DNA of 64,000 nucleotides, taken from positions 868,001-932,000 of the forward strand of contig JBGAQH010000001.1 in assembly GCA_044220875.1 (NCBI GenBank), in the 5' to 3' direction. The DNA comes from JAEUIT01 sp044220875 (GTDB taxonomy: Bacteria > Planctomycetota > Phycisphaerae > Phycisphaerales > SM1A02). A program made the translations under genes and the position numbers. The notes below the pieces were generated by a model. It did no database searches, had not been told where the DNA came from, and saw nothing but the letters and a program-made list of their open reading frames with translations. Shown piece by piece: positions 1 through 7,647 of the stretch. Position 1 is the first letter of the stretch, and each line of letters starts with the position of its first letter.

Positions 1-422
1 AGAACGACGTCGAGGCCGCGGCGTGGTTCCGCCGCGCCGCCGAGAAGGGACAGGCTCAGGCCCAGACGAATCTCGCCCTCCTCTGCCTGCGCGGCCGGGG
101 CGTCGAGAAGAACGAGGCCGAGGCGGTCGCGTGGTATCGCAAGGCCGCCGATCAGGGCTTCGCCCGCGCTCAGGCGGAACTCGGCAAGTGCTACGAATTC
201 GGCCGCGGCGTCGCGCCGTCGAGCGCCGACGCGTTCGCGTGGTACAGCCTCGCCGCGGACCTCGGTCACCGTCCGGCGCTCGAGCTGCGCGACCGCGTGG
301 CTTCGCGCTTGAGCGACGAGCAGCGGCAGCAGTCGACGGCGCTCCGCACCGCATGGCTGAGCTCGCACGCCGAAGCGGCATCGGCCATCGCCGCCGCCGA
401 GTCGGACCACGGCGAGGAGTGA
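1..422 (+). CDS. Sel1-repeat (TPR-like) protein, C-terminal fragment
   Basis: An open frame runs in from the left window edge (first whole codon at base 3) and stops at TGA 420-422, giving about 139 residues with no start in view. It contains consecutive Sel1-like repeats of roughly 36 residues with the typical pattern 'AAAWFRRAAEKGQAQAQTNL', 'AVAWYRKAADQGFARAQAEL' and 'AFAWYSLAADLGH', so it is an alpha-solenoid scaffold for protein-protein contacts. The last 40 residues are charged and Ala-rich and lack repeats. Any signal peptide or other domain would lie upstream of the window. Family membership is seen directly from the repeats; the partner and cell location cannot be judged. Confidence 0.85.
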   Translation, partial: NDVEAAAWFRRAAEKGQAQAQTNLALLCLRGRGVEKNEAEAVAWYRKAADQGFARAQAELGKCYEFGRGVAPSSADAFAWYSLAADLGHRPALELRDRVASRLSDEQRQQSTALRTAWLSSHAEAASAIAAAESDHGEE

Positions 423-467
423 GCGTTCGGCCATTCGGCGGTCGCCGCGACGGCGCCCGCATCGCCC

Positions 468-1442
468 TCACTCGACGCGCGGCGGCTTCATCCACGTCGC
501 CAGCGTCGTGCGCTCGCTGACGAGGAACTCGGGCGCCGGCAGCACCATCGGCGACGGCCGTTCGCCCGCGCCCATCACCGTCGTCTTTCCGTGCATCGTG
601 CCCAGCAGCAGGCTCTTCGCCGCGTTGCCCTCGATCGCGCCGGTGAGGGTCACGATGATCGGCCGCTCCTGCGTGCTGCCGTCGATGATGCCGTTGCTGA
701 CGGCGAATCCCGTCCAGGTCGCGAAGATCGCGATGAAGCCCGCGACCGCGCCGATGGCGATGGCGACGCGCGGCAGCGGCAGTCGGAAGAGGAGCACGAG
801 CCAGAGGATCCCCGCAACGAGGGCGAGGGCATCGAAGCCCGCGACGGCCGTCGCCGCGTCGAGCCACGCGCCGAAGCCATGACGATCCATCGGGGCGAGG
901 CCAAGCGTCGCCCGTCGGTCGGGCCACGCGATCCAGGTGATGAGCAGGGCGAAGACCAACCCGGCAAGGACGAGCCCGATCGTGGAGAGGCCCGCGGCCA
1001 TCTTCGAGAGCGGAGGACCTCCGGGGACGCGCGGCCGTGCGACGGCGAGGCCCGCGGCGGGAATCGTGATGACCGCAAACGCCACCGCGAGGCGCAGCGG
1101 ATCGACCAGGGCCATCTCGAAGATGCGGAGCGGAACCGAGAGGACCATCCGCACGCCGGTGGCGAGGCCATGGTCGCTCGACACCGCGAGTTCGGGCATG
1201 CCCAGGGCGCGGGCGAATCCGAGCGTCTCGCCGAAGTGGCCGGTGAGCCAGAGGAACGCGACGGTGCCGAGCCCGATCGCGGTCCAGAAGCCGGTGCGGG
1301 CCCCGAAGCGCGAGGGATCGTCGTTGAGGCGGACGTTCTTGCTCACGCGCTCCGAACTTTCCCGCACGACCACGACACGCGTGATCGGGGCGTCGCCCGG
1401 CGTCGATCGCTTCTGTCCACTGGAGGGCGTGAGGTTCGGCAT
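468..1442 (-). CDS. hypothetical multi-pass membrane protein
   Basis: A 324-residue protein of no family I recognise. After a polar N-terminus of about 45 residues there are several hydrophobic stretches, for example near residues 52-68, 110-135, 150-172, 195-215 and 222-245, so it should be an integral membrane protein. The C-terminal 80 residues are soluble and contain a Thr/Gly-rich stretch ('LLLGTMHGKTTVMGAGE'). The start has a purine-rich AAAGG five bases upstream. It lies 54 bp downstream of the DnaJ-like gene on the same strand, so the two may be cotranscribed, and it converges with the Sel1 gene. Coding character is supported by normal amino acid composition in this frame and Arg-rich or Pro-rich nonsense in the others. 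No function is proposed. Confidence 0.7.
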   Translation of the reverse strand: MPNLTPSSGQKRSTPGDAPITRVVVVRESSERVSKNVRLNDDPSRFGARTGFWTAIGLGTVAFLWLTGHFGETLGFARALGMPELAVSSDHGLATGVRMVLSVPLRIFEMALVDPLRLAVAFAVITIPAAGLAVARPRVPGGPPLSKMAAGLSTIGLVLAGLVFALLITWIAWPDRRATLGLAPMDRHGFGAWLDAATAVAGFDALALVAGILWLVLLFRLPLPRVAIAIGAVAGFIAIFATWTGFAVSNGIIDGSTQERPIIVTLTGAIEGNAAKSLLLGTMHGKTTVMGAGERPSPMVLPAPEFLVSERTTLATWMKPPRVE

Positions 1443-1496
1443 GGAGCCTTTCGGGAAAGTTCCGCGCTCCGGCGCGGACGTAGCGTTAGCCAGCGA

Positions 1497-2546
1497 TCAC
1501 GACGACAGCCCCACGTCATCGGCCCAGAGGGTCGCGGCCCGCGGATTCGGCAGCCGCTCGGCCATCGACTCGAACATGCTCCTCTCCTCGTCGGTCAGCG
1601 AGTCCGGCGGCACGATCTTCATCACCGCGTAGAAGTCGCCGGCCTCGCCCTTGGCGTCGACGAGGCCCTTGCCCTTGGCGCGAAGCTTCGCGCCGCTGGC
1701 CGTACCCGCGGGCACCTTGAGCTTCACGGTGCCCTTGAGGAGCGGCACCTCGAGCACGGCGCCGAGCGCCGCCTCGGGCATCGTGATCGGCACGTCGAGC
1801 ATGAGGTCAAGCCCGTCGCGCCGGAACCAGGGATGTTCGCCGACGTTGATGACGAGGATGAGGTCGCCGGCCGGCCCGCCGTGGGCGCCGCCGCGGCCCT
1901 TGCCCTTGATGCGCAGCTTCGAGCCGGGCTTGAGGCCCGCCGGGATCTTCACGTCGATCGACTGGGTCGAGCCGTCGCCGAGCGTCAGGCGCACCGACTC
2001 GCTTCCGCCTAACGCGGCGACCGCGAAGGGAACGGTGAGGGTGTGCTCGAGATCCTCGCCGGCGCTCGGCGCCGCCCGTCCGCCGCGCCCGCCCGCCGCC
2101 GGTCCCGGTCCCGGCCGTCCGCCCCGGCGCGAGCCGAAGAGGTCGCCGAAGATCGTGTCGAAGGTCTCGGAGTCGACGTCCGACCAGTTGCCTCCGTCGC
2201 CGCCCGCCCATTGGCCGCCCGCGCCCGGATGGGCGTTCGGCTGGCCCCCGGCCTTGCCGCGGTTTCCGAACGGGTTGCCTCCCCGAAAGGGATTCTGCCC
2301 ACCGAAGGGGTCGCCACCCGCCGCTCCGCCGACGCCCGCGTGGCCGAACTGGTCGTAACGCTTTCGCTTCTCGGGATCGGACAGGACGTCGTAGGCCTCC
2401 TGCGCCTCGGCGAACTTCGTCGCCGCGTCCGCCGCCTTGTTCACGTCCGGATGGAGCTTCCGGGCGAGCTTGCGGTGGGCCTTTCGGAGCTCATCCGCCG
2501 TCGCGGTTCGAGAAACTCCCAGAACTTCGTAGTAGTCGCGAGGCAT
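1497..2546 (-). CDS. DnaJ/CbpA-type co-chaperone without zinc finger
   Basis: A 349-residue J-domain protein. The J domain occupies residues 1-68 ('RDYYEVLGV', HPD motif at 32-34) and stimulates the ATPase of a DnaK-type Hsp70. A long Gly/Phe/Asn-rich linker follows (about 70-150), then the two beta-sandwich substrate-binding domains of the DnaJ C-terminal family. The cysteine-rich CxxCxGxG zinc module of true DnaJ is absent, which places it with CbpA-like class B proteins. The frame is open upstream to 2609, but the conserved N-terminus and a TATACT hexamer at 2557-2562 favour the ATG at 2546. It is divergent from the iron-sulfur/TPR gene and upstream of the membrane protein. Leu179 uses a rare TTA codon (2010-2012). 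Confidence 0.93.
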   Translation of the reverse strand: MPRDYYEVLGVSRTATADELRKAHRKLARKLHPDVNKAADAATKFAEAQEAYDVLSDPEKRKRYDQFGHAGVGGAAGGDPFGGQNPFRGGNPFGNRGKAGGQPNAHPGAGGQWAGGDGGNWSDVDSETFDTIFGDLFGSRRGGRPGPGPAAGGRGGRAAPSAGEDLEHTLTVPFAVAALGGSESVRLTLGDGSTQSIDVKIPAGLKPGSKLRIKGKGRGGAHGGPAGDLILVINVGEHPWFRRDGLDLMLDVPITMPEAALGAVLEVPLLKGTVKLKVPAGTASGAKLRAKGKGLVDAKGEAGDFYAVMKIVPPDSLTDEERSMFESMAERLPNPRAATLWADDVGLSS

Positions 2547-2556
2547 CGACGGGGCC

Positions 2557-2562
2557 AGTATA
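2557..2562 (-). promoter_or_regulatory. -10 hexamer next to the DnaJ-like start (leaderless candidate)
   Basis: TATACT on the minus strand ends 10 nt before the ATG at 2546 and no Shine-Dalgarno sequence fits between. A transcript starting about 7 nt after the hexamer would begin almost at the start codon. The -35 region is weak. A matching arrangement faces the other way at 2605-2610. Confidence 0.5.
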
Positions 2563-2604
2563 CGGGGCGACCGCTCCGGAACGAGCGCTTCACCCCCCTC
2601 GCCA

Positions 2605-2610
2605 TACACT
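2605..2610 (+). promoter_or_regulatory. -10 hexamer next to the iron-sulfur/TPR gene start
   Basis: TACACT lies 10 nt before the ATG at 2621, with no ribosome-binding site between. It supports 2621 as a leaderless start, although an in-frame ATG at 2747 remains possible. Confidence 0.4.
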
Positions 2611-2620
2611 GCGATTCGCG

Positions 2621-4681
2621 ATGAGCTGCGACGCCAAACACCCGACCTCAGCGACCGCGCGCTCGGCGACGACGCCTGAGGCTCGGGCGATCTCCCTGAC
2701 CGTCCTGCCCTCGACGGCGAGTCAGAACCGCAAGCCCCGTTCGACCATGGGCAAGCGCCGGGCGATCGTGCTCGCCTCGATCCAGCTCCTGATGATCGCC
2801 CACATGGCGCAGTGGTTCATCACGGGCACCACGGTCTCGCCGGTCGAGCCGAGCGACTCGATGGCCACCTTCAAGGACGGCATCGTCAACGCCGGCACGG
2901 TCGTCTTCGGCATCGGCCTTCTTTCGACGCTCGTGCTCGGCCGCTGGTTCTGCGGCTGGGGCTGCCACATCATCATGATGCAGGATCTCTGCACCTGGGT
3001 CATGGAGAGGTTCGGCATCCGCCCGAAGCCCTTCCGCTCGCGGCTGCTGCTCTTCGTGCCGCTCCTGCTGGCGATCTACATGTTCCTCTGGCCGGTCTTC
3101 TACCGGCTGGCGATCGCCCCCTACGTGCGGCCCGACGTGGGATGGATGGGCTTCACCACCCGCTTCATCGTGCAGGACTACACGGCGACCTTCCCGAGCG
3201 TGCTGCTGTCGATTCCGTTTCTTCTCGTGTGCGGATTCCTGACCGTCTACCTCCTCGGATCGAAGGGGTACTGCACGTACGCCTGTCCCTACGGCGGCTT
3301 CTTCGCGCCGCTCGACGAGCTCTCCGTCGGGCGCATCCGCGTGAACGACAACTGCGAGCAGTGCGGCCACTGCACCGCGGTCTGCACCTCGAACGTGCGC
3401 GTCCATGAGGAAGTCCGCGACTTCGGAATGGTCATCGACAGGGGATGCATGAAGTGCCTCGACTGCGTGAGCGCGTGCCCGAACGAGGCCCTGTCGTTCG
3501 GGCTCGGCACGCCGGCGGCGCTCGTGTCGCCGCGCGTCCCGACGCCGCCGCAGCCGCGGAGCTTCGATCTTCCGCTCGGCGAGGAGATCGGCTGCGCCGC
3601 CGTCGCGGCGCTCTCCTTCCTCGCCACGCGCGGGTCGTTCGGCTTCGTGCTGCCGCTGCTCTTCTCCTCGGGCGTCGCGGCCTGCGTGACCTACGTCGCG
3701 CACAAGGCATGGCGGATCCTTCGCGAGCCCAACGAGCGATTCCATCGCCTCACGCTTCGTCGAAACGGTTCGTTCACCGCGGCCGGCGCGGGGTGGCTTG
3801 CGGTGGCCGCGCTGACGCTCGCGGTCGCGGCCCACAGCGCCGCGATCAATGCGATGGGCTTCGCGGCCGGATGGCTGGACGATCGCGTCACGGTGCTGCC
3901 CGAAATCGTCTTCTCCGAGAATCCCGTGGCGCTCGAGCCGGCCGTTGCCCGTTCCGCCGAGCGCGCCCTCAGCCTCTACGGCGTCGTGAGCACGTTCGGA
4001 AGCGGCGGCTACGGCATCTATCCGCCGGTGCAGCCGCTCATCGACCAGCGCCGGGCGTGGCTCCAGTCGGCGCTCGGCCGCTACGACCAGGCGGAGCACA
4101 CGATCCGGGCGATGATCGAGCGGGACGGCCTCAACGAGTCGACGGCCGCGGCGATCGGCCGCGTCCTTCGCGGGCAGCGCCGCGTCGAGGACGCGCGGCT
4201 CTGGTACGTCGAGGTCACGCAGAATCACCCGCTGTGGGTGCAGATCCAGGATGAGTTCGTCCAGTGGCTCGTCGACATCGGCCGCGAGGCGGAGGCGATC
4301 GCCGCGGGCCGCAACGGCCTCCTTCGCGGCCGCGCCGAGGGGGCGTCGCCGGCGCAAGAGCTTTTCCTGATGCGGCGGCTCTCGCTCCTCCTCGTCGAGA
4401 ACGGCGCGGGCGACGAGATCGTCGAGGGCATCGAGCTGACCAAACGGACGCTCGAGATCGAGCCGGGCAACGCCTTCGCCCACCGGGCGTTGGCGGTGGG
4501 ATACGCCCGCCTCGAGCGGATGGACGACGCCGAGCGGGAGCTCCACCGGGCGATCGAACTCGCCCCCAACGATTGGCGTCTGCGCCAATCGTTAGGTGAA
4601 CTGCTCATGGGAATCGGCAAGGAGGCCGAGGGCGCCGCGGTCATCAAGGACGCCGCGAAGCTGCGCGACGCCCGGCACTGA
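2621..4681 (+). CDS. NapH/CcoG-like membrane 4Fe-4S protein fused to TPRs
   Basis: A 686-residue fusion. Residues 45-235 hold membrane helices and the paired motifs 'WFCGWGC' (about 110) and 'CTYACPYGG' (about 217) seen in the NapH/NosR/CcoG electron-transfer family. Two ferredoxin-type 4Fe-4S sites follow: CEQCGHCTAVC near 244 and CMKCLDCVSAC near 276. Two more membrane segments lie at about 325-370 and 385-410. The C-terminal 240 residues are TPR-like helical repeats. The protein probably passes electrons at the membrane; the TPR part could dock a partner. Start 2621 is supported by a nearby -10 hexamer; ATG 2747 (MGKRRAIV) would remove 42 polar residues. The DcrB/PsbP-like lipoprotein follows 61 bp downstream. 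The redox partner is not evident from neighbours. Confidence 0.85.
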   Translation: MSCDAKHPTSATARSATTPEARAISLTVLPSTASQNRKPRSTMGKRRAIVLASIQLLMIAHMAQWFITGTTVSPVEPSDSMATFKDGIVNAGTVVFGIGLLSTLVLGRWFCGWGCHIIMMQDLCTWVMERFGIRPKPFRSRLLLFVPLLLAIYMFLWPVFYRLAIAPYVRPDVGWMGFTTRFIVQDYTATFPSVLLSIPFLLVCGFLTVYLLGSKGYCTYACPYGGFFAPLDELSVGRIRVNDNCEQCGHCTAVCTSNVRVHEEVRDFGMVIDRGCMKCLDCVSACPNEALSFGLGTPAALVSPRVPTPPQPRSFDLPLGEEIGCAAVAALSFLATRGSFGFVLPLLFSSGVAACVTYVAHKAWRILREPNERFHRLTLRRNGSFTAAGAGWLAVAALTLAVAAHSAAINAMGFAAGWLDDRVTVLPEIVFSENPVALEPAVARSAERALSLYGVVSTFGSGGYGIYPPVQPLIDQRRAWLQSALGRYDQAEHTIRAMIERDGLNESTAAAIGRVLRGQRRVEDARLWYVEVTQNHPLWVQIQDEFVQWLVDIGREAEAIAAGRNGLLRGRAEGASPAQELFLMRRLSLLLVENGAGDEIVEGIELTKRTLEIEPGNAFAHRALAVGYARLERMDDAERELHRAIELAPNDWRLRQSLGELLMGIGKEAEGAAVIKDAAKLRDARH

Positions 4682-4708
4682 GAGGCGGCACTGAGAGGCG
4701 GCACCGAG
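4674..4708. repeat. 13-bp tandem repeat across a stop codon
   Basis: GGCACTGAGAGGC occurs twice in tandem (4674-4686, 4687-4699) followed by a partial third copy. The TGA stop of the iron-sulfur/TPR gene lies inside the first unit. Confidence 0.8.
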
Positions 4709-4730
4709 CGCGACGGCAGGTCGATGCGGG

Positions 4731-4736
4731 TACGAT
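4731..4736 (+). promoter_or_regulatory. -10-like hexamer 6 nt before the lipoprotein start
   Basis: TACGAT precedes the ATG at 4743 by 6 nt, so a transcript would start at about the start codon. No Shine-Dalgarno sequence is present. Weaker than the other cases because the hexamer is less canonical. Confidence 0.3.
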
Positions 4737-4742
4737 GCGCCG

Positions 4743-5315
4743 ATGCAGCGACGACAGCATCGGCTTCGGGTCCTCGTCATGGTCGCACTTGCGGCGGGCC
4801 CGTTTCTCGTGGGCTGCGAGCAGCGGGTCGGGCCCGCGGCGCCTCCCGCCTCGCCCCACGCCTCGAGCGCCGGCGGCGCCGGGCGCCTGGTCGACGGAGC
4901 GGTCGGCTTCTCGATCGACATCCCCGAGGACTTCGTCGCCCAGTCGCTCTCCGGCGTGCAGTCGAAGGTCCTGAGCGGACCGACCCTCGAGGGGGTCACG
5001 GTCAACGTCAACGTCATCGCCGAGCGTTTCTCCGGTTCGATCGACGAGTACTGCAGCGCCGCCGGCGAGTACGCCCGGCGCGAGCTCCCCGAGGCGATGA
5101 TCACGAAGCCAGGTCCCTTCGCGGTCGACGCGGGCCTACCGGCGAGGCGATGGACGATGATCCAGACCATGAACGGCACGAGGCTGGCGCAGGAGCAGTT
5201 CGCAGTCGCCGCCTCGGGCAAGGTCTTCGTGATCACCTGCACCCGGGCCGAGGCCGACCGGACCGACTGGAAGCCGGTCTTCGAACGCTGCGCCAGGAGT
5301 TTCCGACCGGAGTGA
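4743..5315 (+). CDS. lipoprotein with PsbP/DcrB-like domain
   Basis: A 190-residue predicted lipoprotein: basic N-terminus, hydrophobic core and the lipobox LVGC with the acylated cysteine at about residue 25. After a Pro/Ala/Ser linker comes a domain beginning 'GAVGFSIDIPEDF', which has the look of the DcrB/PsbP/Mog1p fold: 'F-P-E-W/F-like' opening strand, a central 'LEGVTVNVNVIAERF' strand, and an ending 'FERCARSFRP'. Such domains are usually extracytoplasmic and their molecular role is mostly unknown. The gene sits between the iron-sulfur/TPR gene and the tetR operon on the same strand. The fold is inferred from pattern, not from alignment. Confidence 0.75.
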   Translation: MQRRQHRLRVLVMVALAAGPFLVGCEQRVGPAAPPASPHASSAGGAGRLVDGAVGFSIDIPEDFVAQSLSGVQSKVLSGPTLEGVTVNVNVIAERFSGSIDEYCSAAGEYARRELPEAMITKPGPFAVDAGLPARRWTMIQTMNGTRLAQEQFAVAASGKVFVITCTRAEADRTDWKPVFERCARSFRPE

Positions 5316-5374
5316 GGTCCGGCAACGCCAGAGGACGGGAGTATGGGGCCGAGCGCGGCGACGCGGGCTTTTTT

Positions 5375-5440
5375 GTGAACATGCTCACTTTCCTCTTGAC
5401 CGATCATCGGATTGCCGACATGCTTTGTGAGCACGCTCAT
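5375..5440 (+). promoter_or_regulatory. tetR promoter flanked by two operator-like palindromes
   Basis: Two related 14-bp sites, GTGAACATGCTCAC (5375-5388) and GTGAGCACGCTCAT (5427-5440), share the pattern GTGARCAYGCTCAY with inverted GTGA/TCAC arms. Between them lie TTGACC (5396-5401) and, 17 bp later, CATGCT (5419-5424), a plausible -35/-10 pair. A regulator bound to either site would block initiation. The likely ligand is the TetR protein encoded directly downstream (autoregulation), which is inference. Confidence 0.65.
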
Positions 5441-5456
5441 AAAGAGGTCGCCACCG

Positions 5457-6122
5457 ATGCGGATCACAGCCCAAGCCAAGCAGGACACCGAGAAGGCGAT
5501 TCGAGCCGCCGCCCGCACGCTCTTCCGTGAGCAGGGGCTTGAGAAGACGAGCACGCGCGACCTTGCAGCCGCGGCGGGCATCGCCGCGGGCACGCTCTTC
5601 AACTACTTCGCCTCGAAGGAGGCGCTTGCCCTCGCCCTGGTCGCCGACGCCCTCGAGGAGGGACGGGAGGCCGCCCGACGGGAGATGGCTCTCGCCTCTG
5701 GAAGCGCCGAGGAGGACCTTTTCGTTCTCCTCGCCTCGGCCATCCGCTCGCTCAAGCCGATGCACGGCTACCTCGGTGAGGTGCTTGAGGCCGGGCTCTC
5801 GCCGCTCGCCCACGGTGCGCTCCTCCCCGAGGCCCAGCGCATCCGCGAGGGCCATCTCGGTGACGTCCTCGATGTGCTTGATCGGCATGGACTGCACGCC
5901 GGCGCGAACGCGTCGGTGATGCACCTCTACTGGGCGCTCTTCCTGTCTGTGCTGGCCTATTGGTCCGCCGATCGCTCGCCCACCCACGAAGAAACCCGAG
6001 CCCTGATCGACCAGACGGTGCGCATGTTCGTCGCGCCGCTGCGGTCAGCGCCATCCACCGCACCCGCGCCACGATCCGGCGGCACGACCGCCGGCGGCGC
6101 CTCGAAGGAGAAGGAGTCATGA
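5457..6122 (+). CDS. TetR/AcrR-family transcriptional regulator
   Basis: A 221-residue regulator. The N-terminal helix-turn-helix is clear ('AARTLFREQGLEKTSTRDLA', then 'AGIAAGTLFNYFASKEAL'), which is diagnostic of the TetR family; the rest is the variable helical ligand and dimer domain. The ATG at 5457 is chosen over an upstream ATG at 5412, because the latter lies inside the promoter/operator region and 5457 has AGAGG 9 nt before it. Its stop overlaps the start of the ABC1-kinase gene (ATGA), so the two are translationally coupled. The paired palindromes upstream suggest that it represses its own operon. The inducer is unknown; linkage to a UbiB-like kinase hints at a membrane or lipid signal. 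Confidence 0.92.
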   Translation: MRITAQAKQDTEKAIRAAARTLFREQGLEKTSTRDLAAAAGIAAGTLFNYFASKEALALALVADALEEGREAARREMALASGSAEEDLFVLLASAIRSLKPMHGYLGEVLEAGLSPLAHGALLPEAQRIREGHLGDVLDVLDRHGLHAGANASVMHLYWALFLSVLAYWSADRSPTHEETRALIDQTVRMFVAPLRSAPSTAPAPRSGGTTAGGASKEKES

Positions 6123-7558
6123 GCGCCATGAACGACCTGTCGCCCGCCCGCCTCGCCGACGTGCTTGCCGAGCTTCCCGACGAACTCCAGTCCGACGCGC
6201 CGCGCGAGGCCGGCATCGCCGAGCTCATCGCCTCGGCGGGCCGGGCCGCTCCGCCGGTGGGGCGCTTCAGCCGATTCTGGACCCTCGGCACGATGCAGGG
6301 GAAGATCGCCGCGGCGTACGCCTTCTGGTGGATGCGCGGCATGTGGCAGGACGCCGACGAGCGGCAGCGGCACCTGAACGAGGCCCATCTCCGCAACGCG
6401 GTGCGGTTGCTCGGCACCATGTCGACCCTCCGCGGCGCCGTGATGAAGGTCGGGCAGATCCTCGCCCACTGGCCCGGCGTCGCGCCGGAGGAATTCGCGA
6501 GCGTGCTCGGGCGCCTTCACTTCGAGGCGCCTCCGATGCACCCGGCCCTGGTGCGCGAGCAGATCCGCGCCGAGCTCGGCGCCGATCCCGAACGGCTCTT
6601 CGCCGAGTTCGACGCGGAACACGCCGCCGCCGCATCGCTCGGCCAGGTGCATCGGGCGAAGCTCAAGGGCTCGCTGCGCGAGGTCGCGGTGAAGGTGCAG
6701 TACCCCGGCATCGCCCGGACGATCCGCGACGACATCGCCAACCTCCGGCTGATGCTCATGCCGATGCGCTACGGCGCCGACGGCGTGAACCTGACCGAGC
6801 AGCTGGACGACATCGAGCGCATGCTGGCGATGGAGACGGACTACCGCGCCGAGGCGGAGAATCTCCGCGCCGCCCGGGCAACGCTTGCCGGACTCGACGA
6901 CGTCGTGGTTCCGAATCCCCACGCCGACCTGTCCACGCAGCGGATCCTGACCATGGATTGGCTCGACGGCGTGCATCTGCCCGCGCTGCGGGCCGCCAAC
7001 CCGACGCAGGAGGAGCGCAACCGATGGGGCTGCCTCATCGCCCGGGCCGGCTTCCGGCTCGGCTATCGCGGCCGCATGCTTCACGCCGACCTCCATCCGG
7101 GCAACTTCCTCTTCTGCCGCGACGGGCGCCTCGGCTACATCGACTTCGGCTGCGTGCGCCACTACTCCGACGACGAATACGACTACATGGCCCAGGCCGA
7201 GCGGGCATCCGCGTCGTCGCGCGAGTCGATCGCGCAGGTGGTGGCCAGGGCCGGGGACCTCACGCCGCGGCAGCAGGCCGATCCGCGGCGCATGGCCCTT
7301 CTCACCGCCTGGTTCGACTGGGTCTGCGAGCCGACGCTCACCGACGAGCCGTTTGATTTCGGGAACTCCGACTACTTCGGGCGGGGCATGGAGATCCTCC
7401 GCCAGCTCATGCGGCACCGGTACGCCCGGACGCTTCCGGTCAACAACTGGGTCGCGAAAAGCTTCGTCGGCCTGCGGGCCATGCTGGCCGGTCTCGGTGC
7501 GGTCGTCCCGTTAGGGAAGATCATGCGTGAGGAGTCGACGGTGAGCGCGTCGCGTTAG
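6119..7558 (+). CDS. ABC1/UbiB-family atypical kinase
   Basis: A 479-residue member of the ABC1/UbiB/ADCK family of protein-kinase-like ATPases, known for roles in quinone biosynthesis and lipid handling. Seen here: the family KxGQ motif as 'MKVGQILAHWPG', a nucleotide-binding 'AASLGQVHRA', the lysine strand 'EVAVKVQYPGI', the catalytic loop 'LHADLHPGNFLF' and the metal-binding 'YIDFGCVRHY'. The ATG at 6119 overlaps the tetR stop and follows an AAGGAGAAGGAG ribosome site, so the long upstream extension of the frame is not used. No obvious transmembrane tail is present at the C-terminus. Leu465 is a rare TTA codon. The gene ends in TAG shortly before a 19-bp repeat array. Substrate is unknown. 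Confidence 0.92.
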   Translation: MSAMNDLSPARLADVLAELPDELQSDAPREAGIAELIASAGRAAPPVGRFSRFWTLGTMQGKIAAAYAFWWMRGMWQDADERQRHLNEAHLRNAVRLLGTMSTLRGAVMKVGQILAHWPGVAPEEFASVLGRLHFEAPPMHPALVREQIRAELGADPERLFAEFDAEHAAAASLGQVHRAKLKGSLREVAVKVQYPGIARTIRDDIANLRLMLMPMRYGADGVNLTEQLDDIERMLAMETDYRAEAENLRAARATLAGLDDVVVPNPHADLSTQRILTMDWLDGVHLPALRAANPTQEERNRWGCLIARAGFRLGYRGRMLHADLHPGNFLFCRDGRLGYIDFGCVRHYSDDEYDYMAQAERASASSRESIAQVVARAGDLTPRQQADPRRMALLTAWFDWVCEPTLTDEPFDFGNSDYFGRGMEILRQLMRHRYARTLPVNNWVAKSFVGLRAMLAGLGAVVPLGKIMREESTVSASR

Positions 7559-7581
7559 GCGACTGCGGCGACTGCCTCGGG

Positions 7582-7647
7582 CCTGCGGCGACCACTTAGG
7601 CCTGCGGCGACCACTTAGGCCTGCGGCGACCACTTAGGCCTGCGGCG
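7582..7647. repeat. 19-bp tandem repeats between convergent genes
   Basis: Three exact copies of CCTGCGGCGACCACTTAGG (7582-7600, 7601-7619, 7620-7638) and 9 bp of a fourth. The array sits after the ABC1-kinase stop and includes the last codons and the TAA stop (7634-7636) of the convergent PTS EIIA gene. Confidence 0.9.

Noticed and set aside
591..2012. Long plus-strand open frame of 473 codons
   Set aside because: It is antisense to the membrane-protein and DnaJ-like genes and has the Arg/Glu/His-rich composition of shadow frames in GC-rich DNA; no domain is seen.
5412..5456. Upstream ATG extension of tetR
   Set aside because: It begins within the -10 region and covers an operator-like site; the ATG at 5457 has a proper ribosome-binding site.
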